From: Marsupella aquatica
Taxonomy: Eukaryota > Marchantiophyta
Length of the DNA stretch: 64,000 nucleotides
Assembly (NCBI GenBank): GCA_973895155.1
Contig: OZ316895.1
Coordinates: 15,438,001 to 15,502,000, forward strand
Direction: 5' to 3'
The notes under the pieces are model-generated. The model worked only from the letters and a program-made list of their open reading frames with translations, was not told the DNA's origin and did no database searches. Of this stretch, positions 1 through 10,535 are shown piece after piece. Each line of letters starts with the position of its first letter. The first letter of the stretch is position 1. The translations under genes were made by a program, and so were the position numbers.

Positions 1-1020
1 ATCGAACGCCACCTATGCACTTTGAGATGTGCAGAGAAGTGCATTGCCACGTGGCCTGCAATGATTCCTGTTTAGGTACTGCCCCAAAGCCACTATGGGA
101 AATACAGTAGATATACTAGACCAAATGCCAAATGGACTCCTTATTTAATTAAACTGGAACTCTTAATTGATCGACCGACCCCTAAACTGGAAAGTTTTAT
201 TTGATGTCTTGATGTGCGCCATCACAATTTGGGTGCATTGATTTAATGTTCGACCCCTAAATAGAAAATTGTTACTTGATGTACCCCATGACATTCTGGG
301 GTACATTCATTTAAGAGAATGGCCTTGCCAGGTGGACTGTAATGATTCCTTTTTTGTTACTACCTCAAGCAACTATGGAACTGTATACTAGACTAGATGG
401 ACTCTCAAACTGAAAACTTGCATGATGGACCCCTAAACTGGAAACTCTTACTTGATGGGCCCATCACAATTTGGGTACATTGATTTAAGGTTCGACCCCT
501 AAATAAACACCCCATGACATTTTGGGTACATTCATTTAAGAGAAGTGCCTTGCCACGTGGACTGTAATGATTCCATTTTAGTTACTACCTCAAGCAACTA
601 TGGAACTATATACTAGACTAGATGGACTCTCAAACTGAAAACTTGCATGATGGACCCCTAACCTCGAAACTCTTACTTGACGGACCCCATCATAATTTGG
701 GTACATTGATTTAAGGTTCGACCCCTAAATAGAAAACTTGTTACTTGATGTACCCGATGACATTTTGGGTACATTCATTTGAGATAAGTGCATTGCCACG
801 TGAACTGTAATGATTCCTTTTTAGTTACTACCTCAAGCAACTATGGAAATAGATATACTAGACCAGATGGACTACTGAACTGAAAACTCGGACTGCTAAA
901 CTGAAAACTCATACTTGATGGGCCCCATCACATTTTGGATACAATGATTTAATGTCGGACCCCTAAATCGAAAACTGTTACTTGATGTACCCCATGACAT
1001 TTTGGGTACATTCACTTAAG
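1..1020. repeat. Tandem array of ~225-280 bp units
   Basis: About four imperfect head-to-tail copies of one unit. Anchors recur at about 97, 378, 602 and 845 (variants of 'tatactagactagatgg'), each followed by 'gacccctaaa', 'cttgatggrcccatcac', 'tttgggtacattgattta' and 'gccacgtgg'. Copies differ by short indels, so the spacing varies. No reading frame persists. It resembles a diverged satellite or a tandemly amplified transposon segment; the left end is cut by the window edge. Confidence 0.85.
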
Positions 1021-1937
1021 GTTCGTCAATAAATAGTATGGATCACTCACTCCTCATGGGGCCCATAAACTAACATTTCATTTTGGGGGTGCATCTACTC
1101 TAGCATATCTCTCATCAACAACTATAGGCAGACTAGTGTTAATCCAAGGGGGCCAACTCAACCCCCTTTATTGGGTCTTGCATTCAGTTGAGATCCGGTT
1201 TGGCGCTTTTAAAAATCTGGCGGTGTGATTATTAGATGCTTTTGCCAAATAATAAAGGCGAGAACATGGCAGTGTGATAATTACATACTTTTGTATATTC
1301 TCCAAATAATAAAGGCCAATGTCATCTGTCCCAAACTTTTGATATGATGTGGACAAGTGCAGACAGTCAGCTTGGCCTAAGTGCACCTTCCACAAGTGCA
1401 CAATCTGGTTTACACAGAGGCTTGTCATTCTACCCTCCCCCCCCCCCTTCCTCTTTGGGGTTTGTTGCATTTCTTATGATTGTTTAGAGGTCTCCTTTAA
1501 ATGACAAAAACATAAGTGCAAACTCTCCATAAGTCATATACATTTATTTATACTGTTTTTTACTAATCCTTCCCCCAAAGTGACCAGAATTACTAACTAT
1601 TCCCCCAAAATAAATTAATTGTCAAGTGCACCCCCATTTTGTATATGAGGTTATGTGATCTGTCCTCATTGGTCCAAAGTCACATGGCAAGGCGCTACTG
1701 GCCCGTGTTACCTCAATCAAAAGCACCCTATCTTGGCCGGCCCCCTCACAAACTGGGTCATTGACGCCTGACCATTTTTGTGGAGGAAAACCCGGGTTTG
1801 AGGGTTGCAGGCTATCATTGGGCTGGCAGTGTGGATGCTGGGCTTATAGGTGCCGTTCGGCATGCAATGGCGGTCATCAGGCTTGCAAGGCCTCAACGAT
1901 CCAGTTTGCAATGGGGGGGCTAACATAGGGGGCTTAT
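1021..1937. other. Intergenic, no gene seen
   Basis: AT-rich sequence with a C-homopolymer tract near 1437-1449 and a G tract near 1914-1920. Open frames here are short and show no recognisable domain or plausible splice structure. Confidence 0.6.
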
Positions 1938-2320
1938 TGTTGGGAAAATTAGCATGATACACAACCAAGAGCACAACCACCAAGCAAGGACACTGACACC
2001 AACACCAACACCAACACCAGGAGATATACATTTGGTTCACCTCTCTTGAGATTACGATCATGGGAACACACAAGAGTGTTATGATACTCTAGGCTTGTCA
2101 ACCACTGACACCAATCATATTATTATTGCACCAAGCTCTCCAAGAATGTTACTCCTAGCAGCCTAGCTTGCTACATCAATAATGAACATGAGTTTCAGAA
2201 GAGCTCTCCCTTGCCCCTCTATATGCTGGATACTAGAGTCACCATTAATCACCATTAACACCTTAATGGTGGGTTGGCCTAAGTAACTAAGTTAACCCAA
2301 GACTAGAGTTAACACTAACA
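1938..2320 (-). mobile_element. Solo LTR, Copia-like family
   Basis: A 383 bp segment that, read on the minus strand, begins TGTTAG and ends CCCAACA, the short inverted termini usual for LTRs. Its middle (around 2050-2095, minus strand) has 'ctcttgtgtgttccc' preceded by 'gcctagagt' and followed by 'gaggtgaacca', matching the LTR at 49563-49910, so both belong to one family. No gag or pol coding sequence adjoins it and no clear target-site duplication is visible. A (TTGGTG)n-like stretch lies at about 1995-2020. Confidence 0.6.
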
Positions 2321-2928
2321 ATTTGACTGGGGCAATGTGGGGCCAATACCACCTTGGCACATGACATTGGACCAATGAGGGTAGACCTCAGGTTACCTCA
2401 TATACAAAATGGGAATGCATTTAACAATTCATTTAATTTTGGCAAGTAGTTAGTAAATGGGGTCAATTTGGGGGACAGGTTAGTAAAACATTGTTTATCT
2501 CTCGGCATCGGATCGTTACATGGTCTAGACACTTATCTACATTGGTTGATGCTTTCTTCATAATGTCCACATGCAATAGTGTGTAGGGGTCTGAGACACG
2601 TATTGTACAATCTGAGTGATTCATCAGCGTATCAATAAGTGCAAGATAGTCAATGCTGTACTCATCATACAGTGCAAGCCAGCAGGATCCCATAGACAGT
2701 TATCCATAAGTGCAAGATTCCAATGTTCCTTTATCACGTAGTGCAAACTCTGCTTGCCAATGTCCATCAGCTTTGGCAGCGACAAAATAATGCAATTTGT
2801 TATTCTTATGAACTTTGTTAACTGATCTGGTACCATAGATCCACCAGGCTTTGCTGCTGGACAAGTCTGCGACACCTTCCACCTTACACATTGGTGACAG
2901 GCCCGAGCAAGAGGAGCTAGACCGGCAG
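2321..2928. other. Intergenic, no gene seen
   Basis: Short overlapping open frames on the minus strand without conserved motifs. Nothing else is supported. Confidence 0.5.
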
Positions 2929-3207
2929 CTGCTTGAAACACACCGGGTCATTTAAAAGCTTCATTCCCTCCCTCACTACTCCTCATTCTTGTGAAGGTGT
3001 CTCACCATAAAAGGTGGAGCACTTGTCAATAAAATGTGAAGCACTCACCACCTTTTGTGGAGCTCAAGCTGCTTGAAACACACCTGGTCATATAAAAGTC
3101 TCATTCAATCCCTCACTACTCCTCATTCCTGTGAATGTGTCTCACCATAAAAGGGTGGAGCACTTGGCAATAAAAGGTGAAGCACTCACCACCTTTTGTG
3201 GAGCTCA
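2929..3207. repeat. 138 bp direct tandem duplication
   Basis: Two adjacent near-identical copies, each running from 'gctgcttgaaacacacc' to 'ccttttgtggagctcaagc' (about 2929-3067 and 3068-3207). They differ at scattered bases (for example 'aaaaggtgg' versus 'aaaagggtgg'), indicating a fairly recent tandem duplication. Confidence 0.9.
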
Positions 3208-3950
3208 AGCCCATTCCTGAATCTCATTCCTGAACTCTGCCGTGGGCTCTATGAGTACGATGCACATGCCGAGGCGATGACGCCTGGGGATCTATCTGCA
3301 GGGGCAGTTCCCAGGGACCGGGGGGGTTCAGAGCAAGTTCAATTGTAGCTATCTAGCAGTCTATGGCACTTGCATAATTCGGTGCATAAGTCTCTTTCGC
3401 GACACAGTTGTCCTTCGATATCTTCAATACGTTCTTCCACTCCCAATATTCGTCAAATTCACAACAGAAACCGCAGCCTATATACCATATTGATAATTGA
3501 ATTTGAAGCTGGGAACAAGCTGGGAACAAGCTGGGAGCATCTCCGACGATGAAAAGCTGGTGATATACCACAATAACCCGCACACATTAAATCCAATTAA
3601 ACTTGAAACTATGATGTTGTGACCACATGAACTCTATCATCATTTGTTTCAAATTTGGTTTCCTCTCTTCAGTGAGAATTTACAAGCTCTATCACACCAA
3701 GTCCGTGCGCCAATATATCACTCGAGCCTGTGGTCTTTGAACCTCCCTTGATTTTCGCTGTTGGATCGCAAAGAATGTGACCTGCCACTCAAATCTATTG
3801 AAAGCAAAACGACTAATTTATATCGCTTTAAACTTTCTGTAAAACTCTTGGTGAGGTTCTAAAATAAATTTCGCATTCTATTGTGGAGGGGAAATTGAAT
3901 CATAACCCTGGACATTAGTCTCGAGTGATTCCGAAGACACCAGAGACGTC
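3208..3950. other. Intergenic, no gene seen
   Basis: No frame with recognisable protein content. A short 'gctgggaacaa' direct repeat lies near 3508-3535. This is downstream of the aminotransferase relic, whose 3' exon(s) would be expected here on the minus strand but were not found. Confidence 0.5.
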
Positions 3951-5792
3951 TCAAATGCTGGAGATTATAAGAGGAATAAGTAAGTATCTATCAACCTTGT
4001 CACCAGCCAACGCTTCGAGTTTCTTCCGAGCCAGCTTCACAATGCTCCCGCTATCAATGTGTGGTGGCACGAACTGCGGTCATGGTGTTACTGTTCCACT
4101 CTTCTTTCAGGGTGCACGTCTTCAGTCCCCACGCTTTGATTGCACGCCTTGTGGCCACTGCAAAGCGGGAATGCCTTGCTATCACATTGTCAAGCCCCTC
4201 TTCAACGATGTCCATACCTACCAAGAAACCATAGAGAAGCTGGATTGATGGTATGTAGGGCCAGTAAGTGCCCGAGCTGTAGCACTTGAGGTAGTCGGCC
4301 CAGTCAAAGAAGACTCGGAGGGCTTTGGCAGTCTTTGCTGCCTCCAGTGCCTTCGGACTCACACAAATGATTCCCAAACCTATTCCCAAACCTGCACAAA
4401 TTCAGGCATAACTGTCGGTCATTATTTACGATAAGCATCTAGGTGAGAACAGACATGCAAAGGAAGGAAAGGACTGACTCATGTTTCAGTTTCCTGCCGA
4501 TGGAAGAAGAAAACGAACGATAAAATTCTACATCTAATTCAATTTAGCTCTAAAGGTCGAGCCTCTTTCTGTTTGCATTGGAGAGCCTGTTCTAGTTTTC
4601 TTGTGAGTCTTCTATCTTCAATTCTGTGCCCGCTTACACTGTTTTTATTTAGTATTGGGAGCCTTGTTCCATTAATGTCCCATGGTACTCTAGAATCATC
4701 TACAGTAAACATTATTCCTCGTTATAACTGGTACAGTTTGAGCTAGAGCACATTCTCTTGCGAAATTCTATGATCACTACCAAACTAATGAGTAGTGCCT
4801 TGAAATTTCTCGTTGCGCTTGACTTGATTCACAGTAATGCTGTTCTCTCGAAACTCGATTAACCTAGACTAACGAATACCGATCAAACGAGAGAAACCAA
4901 CTCATGTAAGAAATCATGTGAGCTGCAAATCTCATCCACCATCCTGGAAACCAAAACAAAATTTATGCAGTTCAAGACATGTCACCTAAATGAAGGGAAT
5001 TGGACCTCAGGAGCTCATTGTACGTTTAAGATAATTTCAAATAGCTGTAGAATGATGCACACAGAACTCATGAGTATTTGGATCAAACATGGACCCAAGA
5101 ATTCGAACAGTTTCCAGATTAATGGTTTCTCACCAGTGGGAAGCGATAGCACCTTCTGTGACGATGTGAGAGCCACATCAACCTTCCACTCGTCCATCCT
5201 GAAATCGATGCCACCGATGGACGACACCGCATCCACCACCAGCAGGGCCGGATGGCCTACAGAATCCAAAACCCTCCGAATTCCTGCAATGTCATTTGTG
5301 ACTGCAGTAGAAGTCTCATTGTGCACTACACAAATGGCTTCAATGAGGGGTTTAGGGTCGACGTCGAGCTCTTGCTATGAAGAAGCTATGAAGAACATCG
5401 GTCTGGAGTCTAGCGCTAAGACACTCAGCTCAATACCAGCTCCCCATTCGAGATCCACCACATTGACCTTGAAATTGAGGCGCTGCACCCGATCGATCCA
5501 AAGCAGGCTGATTTGGCCGAATTGGTCAGACAGAATCCTGTCACCTGGAGACAGAGTGTTGGTGAGGGCGCTCTCCCAGGCCCTGCTGCCAGTGGTCGGT
5601 ATGATGAACGTCGTGCCCGTGCTGCTCTTGAATAAGCCCTTGATGTCCATGATAACGGACTCGGAGAGCTTGGGAAAGCAGGCGAAGGTCCTCATTGTTC
5701 CTGTTCATGGCTCGCATCACTGGCGTCGGGATGTTCGTAGGGCCAGGGACGAAAAGGTGGTTTGGTCCTGATCCCGGGAAATAGCTTGCCAT
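3951..5792 (-). pseudogene. Serine-glyoxylate aminotransferase pseudogene
   Basis: Remnant of the class V PLP aminotransferase that converts glyoxylate plus serine to glycine plus hydroxypyruvate in peroxisomal photorespiration. From the ATG at 5792 the minus strand reads family landmarks in order: HLFVPGPTNIP, MRAMNRNNED, AWESALTNTLSPGDR, SLLWID, VHNETSTAVTND, LLVVDAVSSIGGIDFRMDEW, SSQKVLSLPTG (PLP lysine), FFDWADYLK, GTYWPYIPSIQLLYG. One intron is intact (donor GTGAGA after 5134, acceptor CAG before 4391), so this is not a processed copy. Lesions: a frameshift near 5682 after NNEDLR, an in-frame TAG at 5375-5377 inside a 'gctatgaa' duplication, a frameshift near 4070 before VPPHIDSGSIV, and a small LGIG repeat at the second exon start. 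The C-terminal part of the enzyme (about the last 60-70 residues) is missing. The fold is otherwise well preserved, so decay looks recent. Assembly error is possible but unlikely for three lesions plus a missing end. Confidence 0.87.
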
Positions 5793-5799
5793 TAATTTC

Positions 5800-7225
5800 G
5801 ATGTATGATACAATTTCGTAGAATGCAGTCAAACGTCTGGTTGAATGAATTCCCCCAACTTTACCATGTGATTTGCCAAAAAATCAGTCGAAGGTTGAAG
5901 ACTGGAGCTCATGTACAAGGTATGTATCTAAAGGAGCTCTGAATTGAATTCTCGAAAGTTGATGAATCTTCCCACACAATTATAGCATTACAAATCCAAG
6001 CACCATCCGGATTAAATCGTGTATAATAATATTTTCAAAGAGGAGAATGGGATAAATATCGCTCTACCGTAGAGGCAGGCTACCATCCAGCGAATTTAGT
6101 AACCTTGATGATCAACGAACATCAGGCGTCACAGGTTCGATCAACTTCGAGAAATGCTCGAGAGATCGATGCATACTAGAAACTAATAACTGGGAGTCCA
6201 CACCGATCGGACGGACGTAGTAGTTGGAAAAGTTGAGAGAGACGCAAGGAGGAATGAGACCGTTTAGACATCATCGAAAGTGAACTTCCCATGATGAATA
6301 ATTTGTAGGAGCAAATCCTGGGCCCAACGTACTAGAGTGCACAGTTCCCTCAATGAGTTTGTGTGGCCATGCAATCTTTCATGTCCAAAATTCAAGGAGC
6401 AGGAAGACGCGGTAATTGAATCGCTAGTTACTACACGGCAAGCACTCCGATCCTACCCAATTCTAAATCGATTACTTCATAAAAGCCCTTACTTGCGGGA
6501 TGAATTAGTGATGTCGTCAGCCCCAAGAAAGCAGGGAATCACACATCAAAATGTGATGATATAGGTGTGCACTCATACACTATGGTATGGAGAATGATGT
6601 ATTTATCATGGTATGGAGTGGTGTGTACAATGTATACGTTATATTTTGATGTGCATTTACCGGGAACCCCCCAAAAATCTGGCACTTACAATGACATTTG
6701 GAAGTTAATGTAACAACATGGAACTTACATCGGTAGGTCCGGTTGCAAATCCCACCACAATGGATCAGGAGACTATAACAATGGATCAAGAGCCTTTATT
6801 AGCACTGTCGTCACAACTATTCAAACACACCTTTCTAAGTCCGAGATTCTTGTCATATCTTCGGTGTCAATTTTCCTATCAAATTAGTGACGGCTGCTCT
6901 ACTCTTTCCACACACAGCTCGAGGGGACGAAGATCACTGGATCAAATTCCATGCCCTGAGCCATCAGCGTATCTAATTCTCGCAATGACTAATCGGTCGC
7001 CCAAGCGAGTTCATCTAACAGTGATTTTCCTTGCTGCAGGTGGAAGTGGGGTAGAAGCAAACACGCCACAAGCACTACACCATTCGCTCCAGTCTTTGCA
7101 GAAATTAAGAGACCTGTTAGTGACACTTCATTGGAGCCACGGTGCGATTCAAGGTGGAGCCACGGTGCTATTCTGTTACGCGACAGCTTTAGGCGAGAAA
7201 CATGAATGCCTCGCCGATCCTTCAC
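5800..7225. other. Intergenic, no supported gene
   Basis: Promoter-proximal side of the aminotransferase relic. The longest frame (6718-7512, plus, 264 codons) starts with ATG but has no recognisable domain, and the minus strand across its 3' half looks more coding-like. I do not call it a gene. Confidence 0.45.
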
Positions 7226-7530
7226 TTACTGCGGTCTGTAACTATTGTACATGGCCTCATACGCAACATGCAGACGAACATTCACAGCTGTTGACAGAGC
7301 CTGCTTCAAGTAGCCCAGACGCCAGAATCTCTTTCTCGAACAGGGCTTGGGCAGGTTGTCCTTCCCTTCTTCAACAGATCGCTCCGTTTCATGAAACTTA
7401 TTTTGCTCTTTCAAAACCTCTGCAAATTGCTCCCGACCAAACCTTTCTCCACCGTCGCCAAGATCTTTGCCTGGTATTTGAGAATCTTATCGAGCTTCTT
7501 GATGACAGTTGACGATCTATCCATCTTCGT
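7226..7530 (-). pseudogene. Unrecognised coding-like fragment
   Basis: The minus strand reads a lysine-rich helical segment from an ATG near 7524 (MDRSSTVIKKLDKILKYQ...ILATVEK), then needs a frame change near 7420 to continue as FAEVLKEQNKFHETERSVEE and on to VAYEAMYNSYRPQ with a stop at 7226. The composition suggests soluble helical protein. I do not recognise the family. It could be a relic or an exon of an unmodelled gene; the frame change could also be a missed splice. Confidence 0.3.
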
Positions 7531-8110
7531 TGCAGTTGGGCTAATAGGTGGAATGGCCCTCCAATGTCATCCGATGCCAGTGCTGCTTTCCCATCTCGTT
7601 CCTATCAAATGAGACCCCTGCTTCTTTTGTCAACTCGGGTGGATAGATTCCCAGACTGACAGCTTCCTACATTCCTTGCATTGATGTCGTTCGTTGCTAA
7701 CATAATCACAGACGGTTCGTCCTTACGTGGACAGCAGCTATAGCAGACTTACGGCCCACAGGCCACTGCATTTTTCTTCCCATGAACTGCATTTGCACCC
7801 GCTTCTCACTTGAGCCGCTTCTGCCGCTTCTACATTTCTGTCACGGGTCTAGCATGGCCAACCATACTTCACCACTCTGTGAACATACTTCACCCGTCCA
7901 CAAATCTCATGCCCATGCCCCCAGGAGTATAATGACATGATCGTCAGTCCGGTTCACTTGCCATTGTTTTCACTTGCCTCTTTTTTCCTTTGAATTATAT
8001 TCAACTTGTCTATCCCAAACTATGGCTTCATAAAAATGCTAATCTCATCAAATGTGAAGAGCCTTTTTCATTGTTAACTACAACCCTTCCATTCCTATAA
8101 TCTACTATGA
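7531..8110. other. Intergenic, no gene seen
   Basis: Mixed-composition sequence without conserved open frames. Confidence 0.4.
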
Positions 8111-8245
8111 ACGTCATGAAATACTTACCTGCGAACTTGGAGGTCTGCTTATGTAACCCACTGTGAGCATCATCAAATAATACCAGCGAACTTTGAGGTC
8201 TGTGGTCATGAAATACTTACCTGCGAACTTAGAGGTCTGCTCACG
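8111..8245. repeat. Short tandem repeat, ~50 bp unit
   Basis: Three imperfect copies containing 'acttacctgcgaactt' and 'gaggtctg' (near 8120, 8175 and 8210), one of them diverged ('ataccagcgaactttgaggtctg'). No coding signal. Confidence 0.75.
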
Positions 8246-8365
8246 ATCAAAAGGGCTCACCCACATTTGATGAGACTAGCATTTTTGTGAAGCCACAGTT
8301 CAGGAAAGACGAGTTGGATATAATTCAAAGGAAACAATGCCAAGTGAACTTGGCTGACGATCATG

Positions 8366-8640
8366 TCACGATGACATTGGTGCAAGAGTCATCTCATTTT
8401 GTTTAGGCAAGATAGCGATCAAATCTTCAGCATCTTGAACTCCACCTCGTTCTGAGGGTGCGGGACGAGGAAAGGACACTGAATGTGCCCTGGGTGGGCT
8501 CTCACTTGTTTGATTGGTATATAGAGCCTGCATTTGAAGCACAATATCGTCACGAGTCACAGCCCTATTCCGGGCATCCTGTACTTTCCGCAAAAACCTT
8601 TTCCGAGACTCCAATATGGATTCCTCGGCACTGGGGTCTT
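8366..8640 (-). other. Unrecognised minus-strand open segment
   Basis: An open frame of about 90 codons on the minus strand. It reads a basic helical stretch (ESRKRFLRKVQDARNRAV), then a Pro/Ser-rich region, then DAEDLIAILPKQNEM. It may be an exon of the same lost or unmodelled gene as the fragment at 7226-7530. No family is recognised and no splice chain could be built with confidence. Confidence 0.25.
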
Positions 8641-8645
8641 GTATG

Positions 8646-10300
8646 CCTCAGTCAAATGCAGTGGCTTGATAAGACATTGCTTCCCAACTTTGGTGAGCAT
8701 TGTAGACCAAGGTTGGAAAGAAAAAGTTTGAAGTGGCAGAAGCTCCCATGCCAGTCCAGATCATGGCTGAAGATCACACACAAGACAACCAGAACTTCAG
8801 AAAGTTTCCACAAAGCGTAGTTTTGTTAACCTGCAAATGACTTGTTCCTAAGCTATGACTTGTTCCTAAGCTGACACTTGATACACTCAAAGTCATGAGC
8901 GTACAAGACACAGAGGAGCTTTAGAGCCTTAATCTTTGCACAACAATGCCAAAGAGCGTCCAATCAGCTTAAGGGAGCCTCAAACTTTAGTCGGTTAGCT
9001 GAGCCAGCATTGCCCTGCCTAAACCATTCTCTGTTCACCTAATTGTTGCAGCTCAATCGACATTTCCAGAAAATCTGAAATAGAAGTTCACCGAGAAATA
9101 CAAGAGTGCGGATGCCAAGGCTGCCAAGAGGTCCACGTAAGGTCTCCTGAAGCGTGAGGCCCTCGAAAAGTTTTCTACGAGATTAAGAGAGGAAGATGGA
9201 TATATGGAATTTGAAGTCAAATGGACTCCACCGGTGAACGTGGTTTTGCATAAAATTAAATTCAGTGAGCCAACTGGCCAGCAATAACTGGAGAGGTGCG
9301 TGCTGCCCTACCGAGTTTCTCTCATTTGAAGTAGAAGTCGGATGAGCTAGTCAGACTTTTCATTTGGAAAAGAACGAAACAGATGGACTGACTGGTGTCC
9401 AGCCATTCATAGGAGCTTCAAAGTCAGTATAAAAATTCACAAGATTGGAATTCAATGTGCCAGGGGGAGTGAGAGAGAGCACCATTCCAGGGAAGACATG
9501 TGAAGCCGCTGGATGGTAGACCAATGCCGATGCCTATCATCATAACCCCAACACTGAACCCGACACCGCATCCGGATCCTACAAAACCCACTGCCTCAGG
9601 ACCAAACCCTGGTCCCCAGCCAACACCGCAGCCCAAACCCACCCCAGAACGCGCCGTGAGTTGGATGAACGGGATTCCATCGTTTATACCTCCGAGTCAA
9701 ATCCATGATCGTCATTTCTCCTCGCCAAGCGCATCTCACGAGAGCACTCTGGAGTTCGTTCAGTTCAGTTCCAGCTCAAATCGGCACACCCACTTTGATT
9801 CCTCTGATCCCCTACTCATTCTCACCACTTCTCTGCTCTTAGTTTGCTTAACGCTGTCAGCTGACAAAAACACGACTCCCAAGTTGCCAGAAACCAAGTC
9901 ACTCGATTGCTCGTCTCTTTCTTCTCAACCCTAACCTCAGACCTCCATCATTACAGTACTGTCGTGCAGTTCAGAGCCCAGCATGAATATGTCGAGGCTG
10001 AACTGGCACGAAGGCAGAGCTGTGACAAGAAGCACAGATTGGGATCCAAAAACATTGGGAGAATCGCTTCGAGCCTGAGAGAAGAGTGTACACGGCAACG
10101 AACAAACGCGACTTTGCTTTTGTTCACATCCTCCTTGACATGGGTTGGAATCGCAAAATGGCAAAATGGCGGTTGCGTTCAGATCTGTCCAACTGGATGT
10201 TGTTTTTATAGTCTGGGTCCAACTAATGGAGAGCACTTTCTCCACTACACACTAAAGAGCCCTGCCATGAGCGAACCTTGCGGGAGGTGGGGAACTCATG
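8646..10300. other. Intergenic with a Pro-rich open frame
   Basis: Contains a 19-20 bp direct repeat near 8844-8875 ('acttgttcctaagct' twice) and a plus-strand frame at about 9524-9934 whose first 45 codons are Pro/Thr/Asn-rich, driven by a low-complexity 'aaaccca'-type tract (9545-9645). No signal peptide, domain or partner exon could be assigned, so it is not called as a gene. Confidence 0.4.
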
Positions 10301-10317
10301 CATCCAGGCTTGTGAGC

Positions 10318-10370
10318 TTCCCCCAACGAGCTTCCCCAACGAGCTTCCCCACCAACGAGCTTCCCCAACG
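10318..10370. repeat. 13 bp minisatellite (cgagcttccccaa)
   Basis: Four to five near-identical copies of 'cgagcttccccaa' in a row, with small length variation. Confidence 0.85.
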
Positions 10371-10383
10371 GTCCAGCGTTACC

Positions 10384-10535
10384 TACTCACCAAAAACTGT
10401 CATGCAGTGGGTCTAGCATTGAGTGCATATGCCAGAGTAGCTGCACGGTCCTGCCTTTCCGACTCACCAAAAACTGCCAGCAGTCAGCAGTCTCGTAGTG
10501 GGTCTAGCATTGAGTGCATTTTGCCAGAGTAGCTG
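10384..10535. repeat. ~75 bp direct tandem duplication
   Basis: Two copies running from 'actcaccaaaaactg' to 'ccagagtagctgca', sharing 'gtgggtctagcattgagtgc'. The second copy carries a small insertion ('cagtcagcagtctc'). Confidence 0.85.

Noticed and set aside
6718-7512. 264-codon plus-strand frame from an ATG
   Set aside because: No domain, low-complexity start, and the opposite strand looks more coding-like; length alone is not enough.
9500-9934. Pro-rich frame resembling a cell-wall protein
   Set aside because: The Pro content comes from a short simple-sequence tract; there is no signal peptide or repeat pattern typical of extensins.
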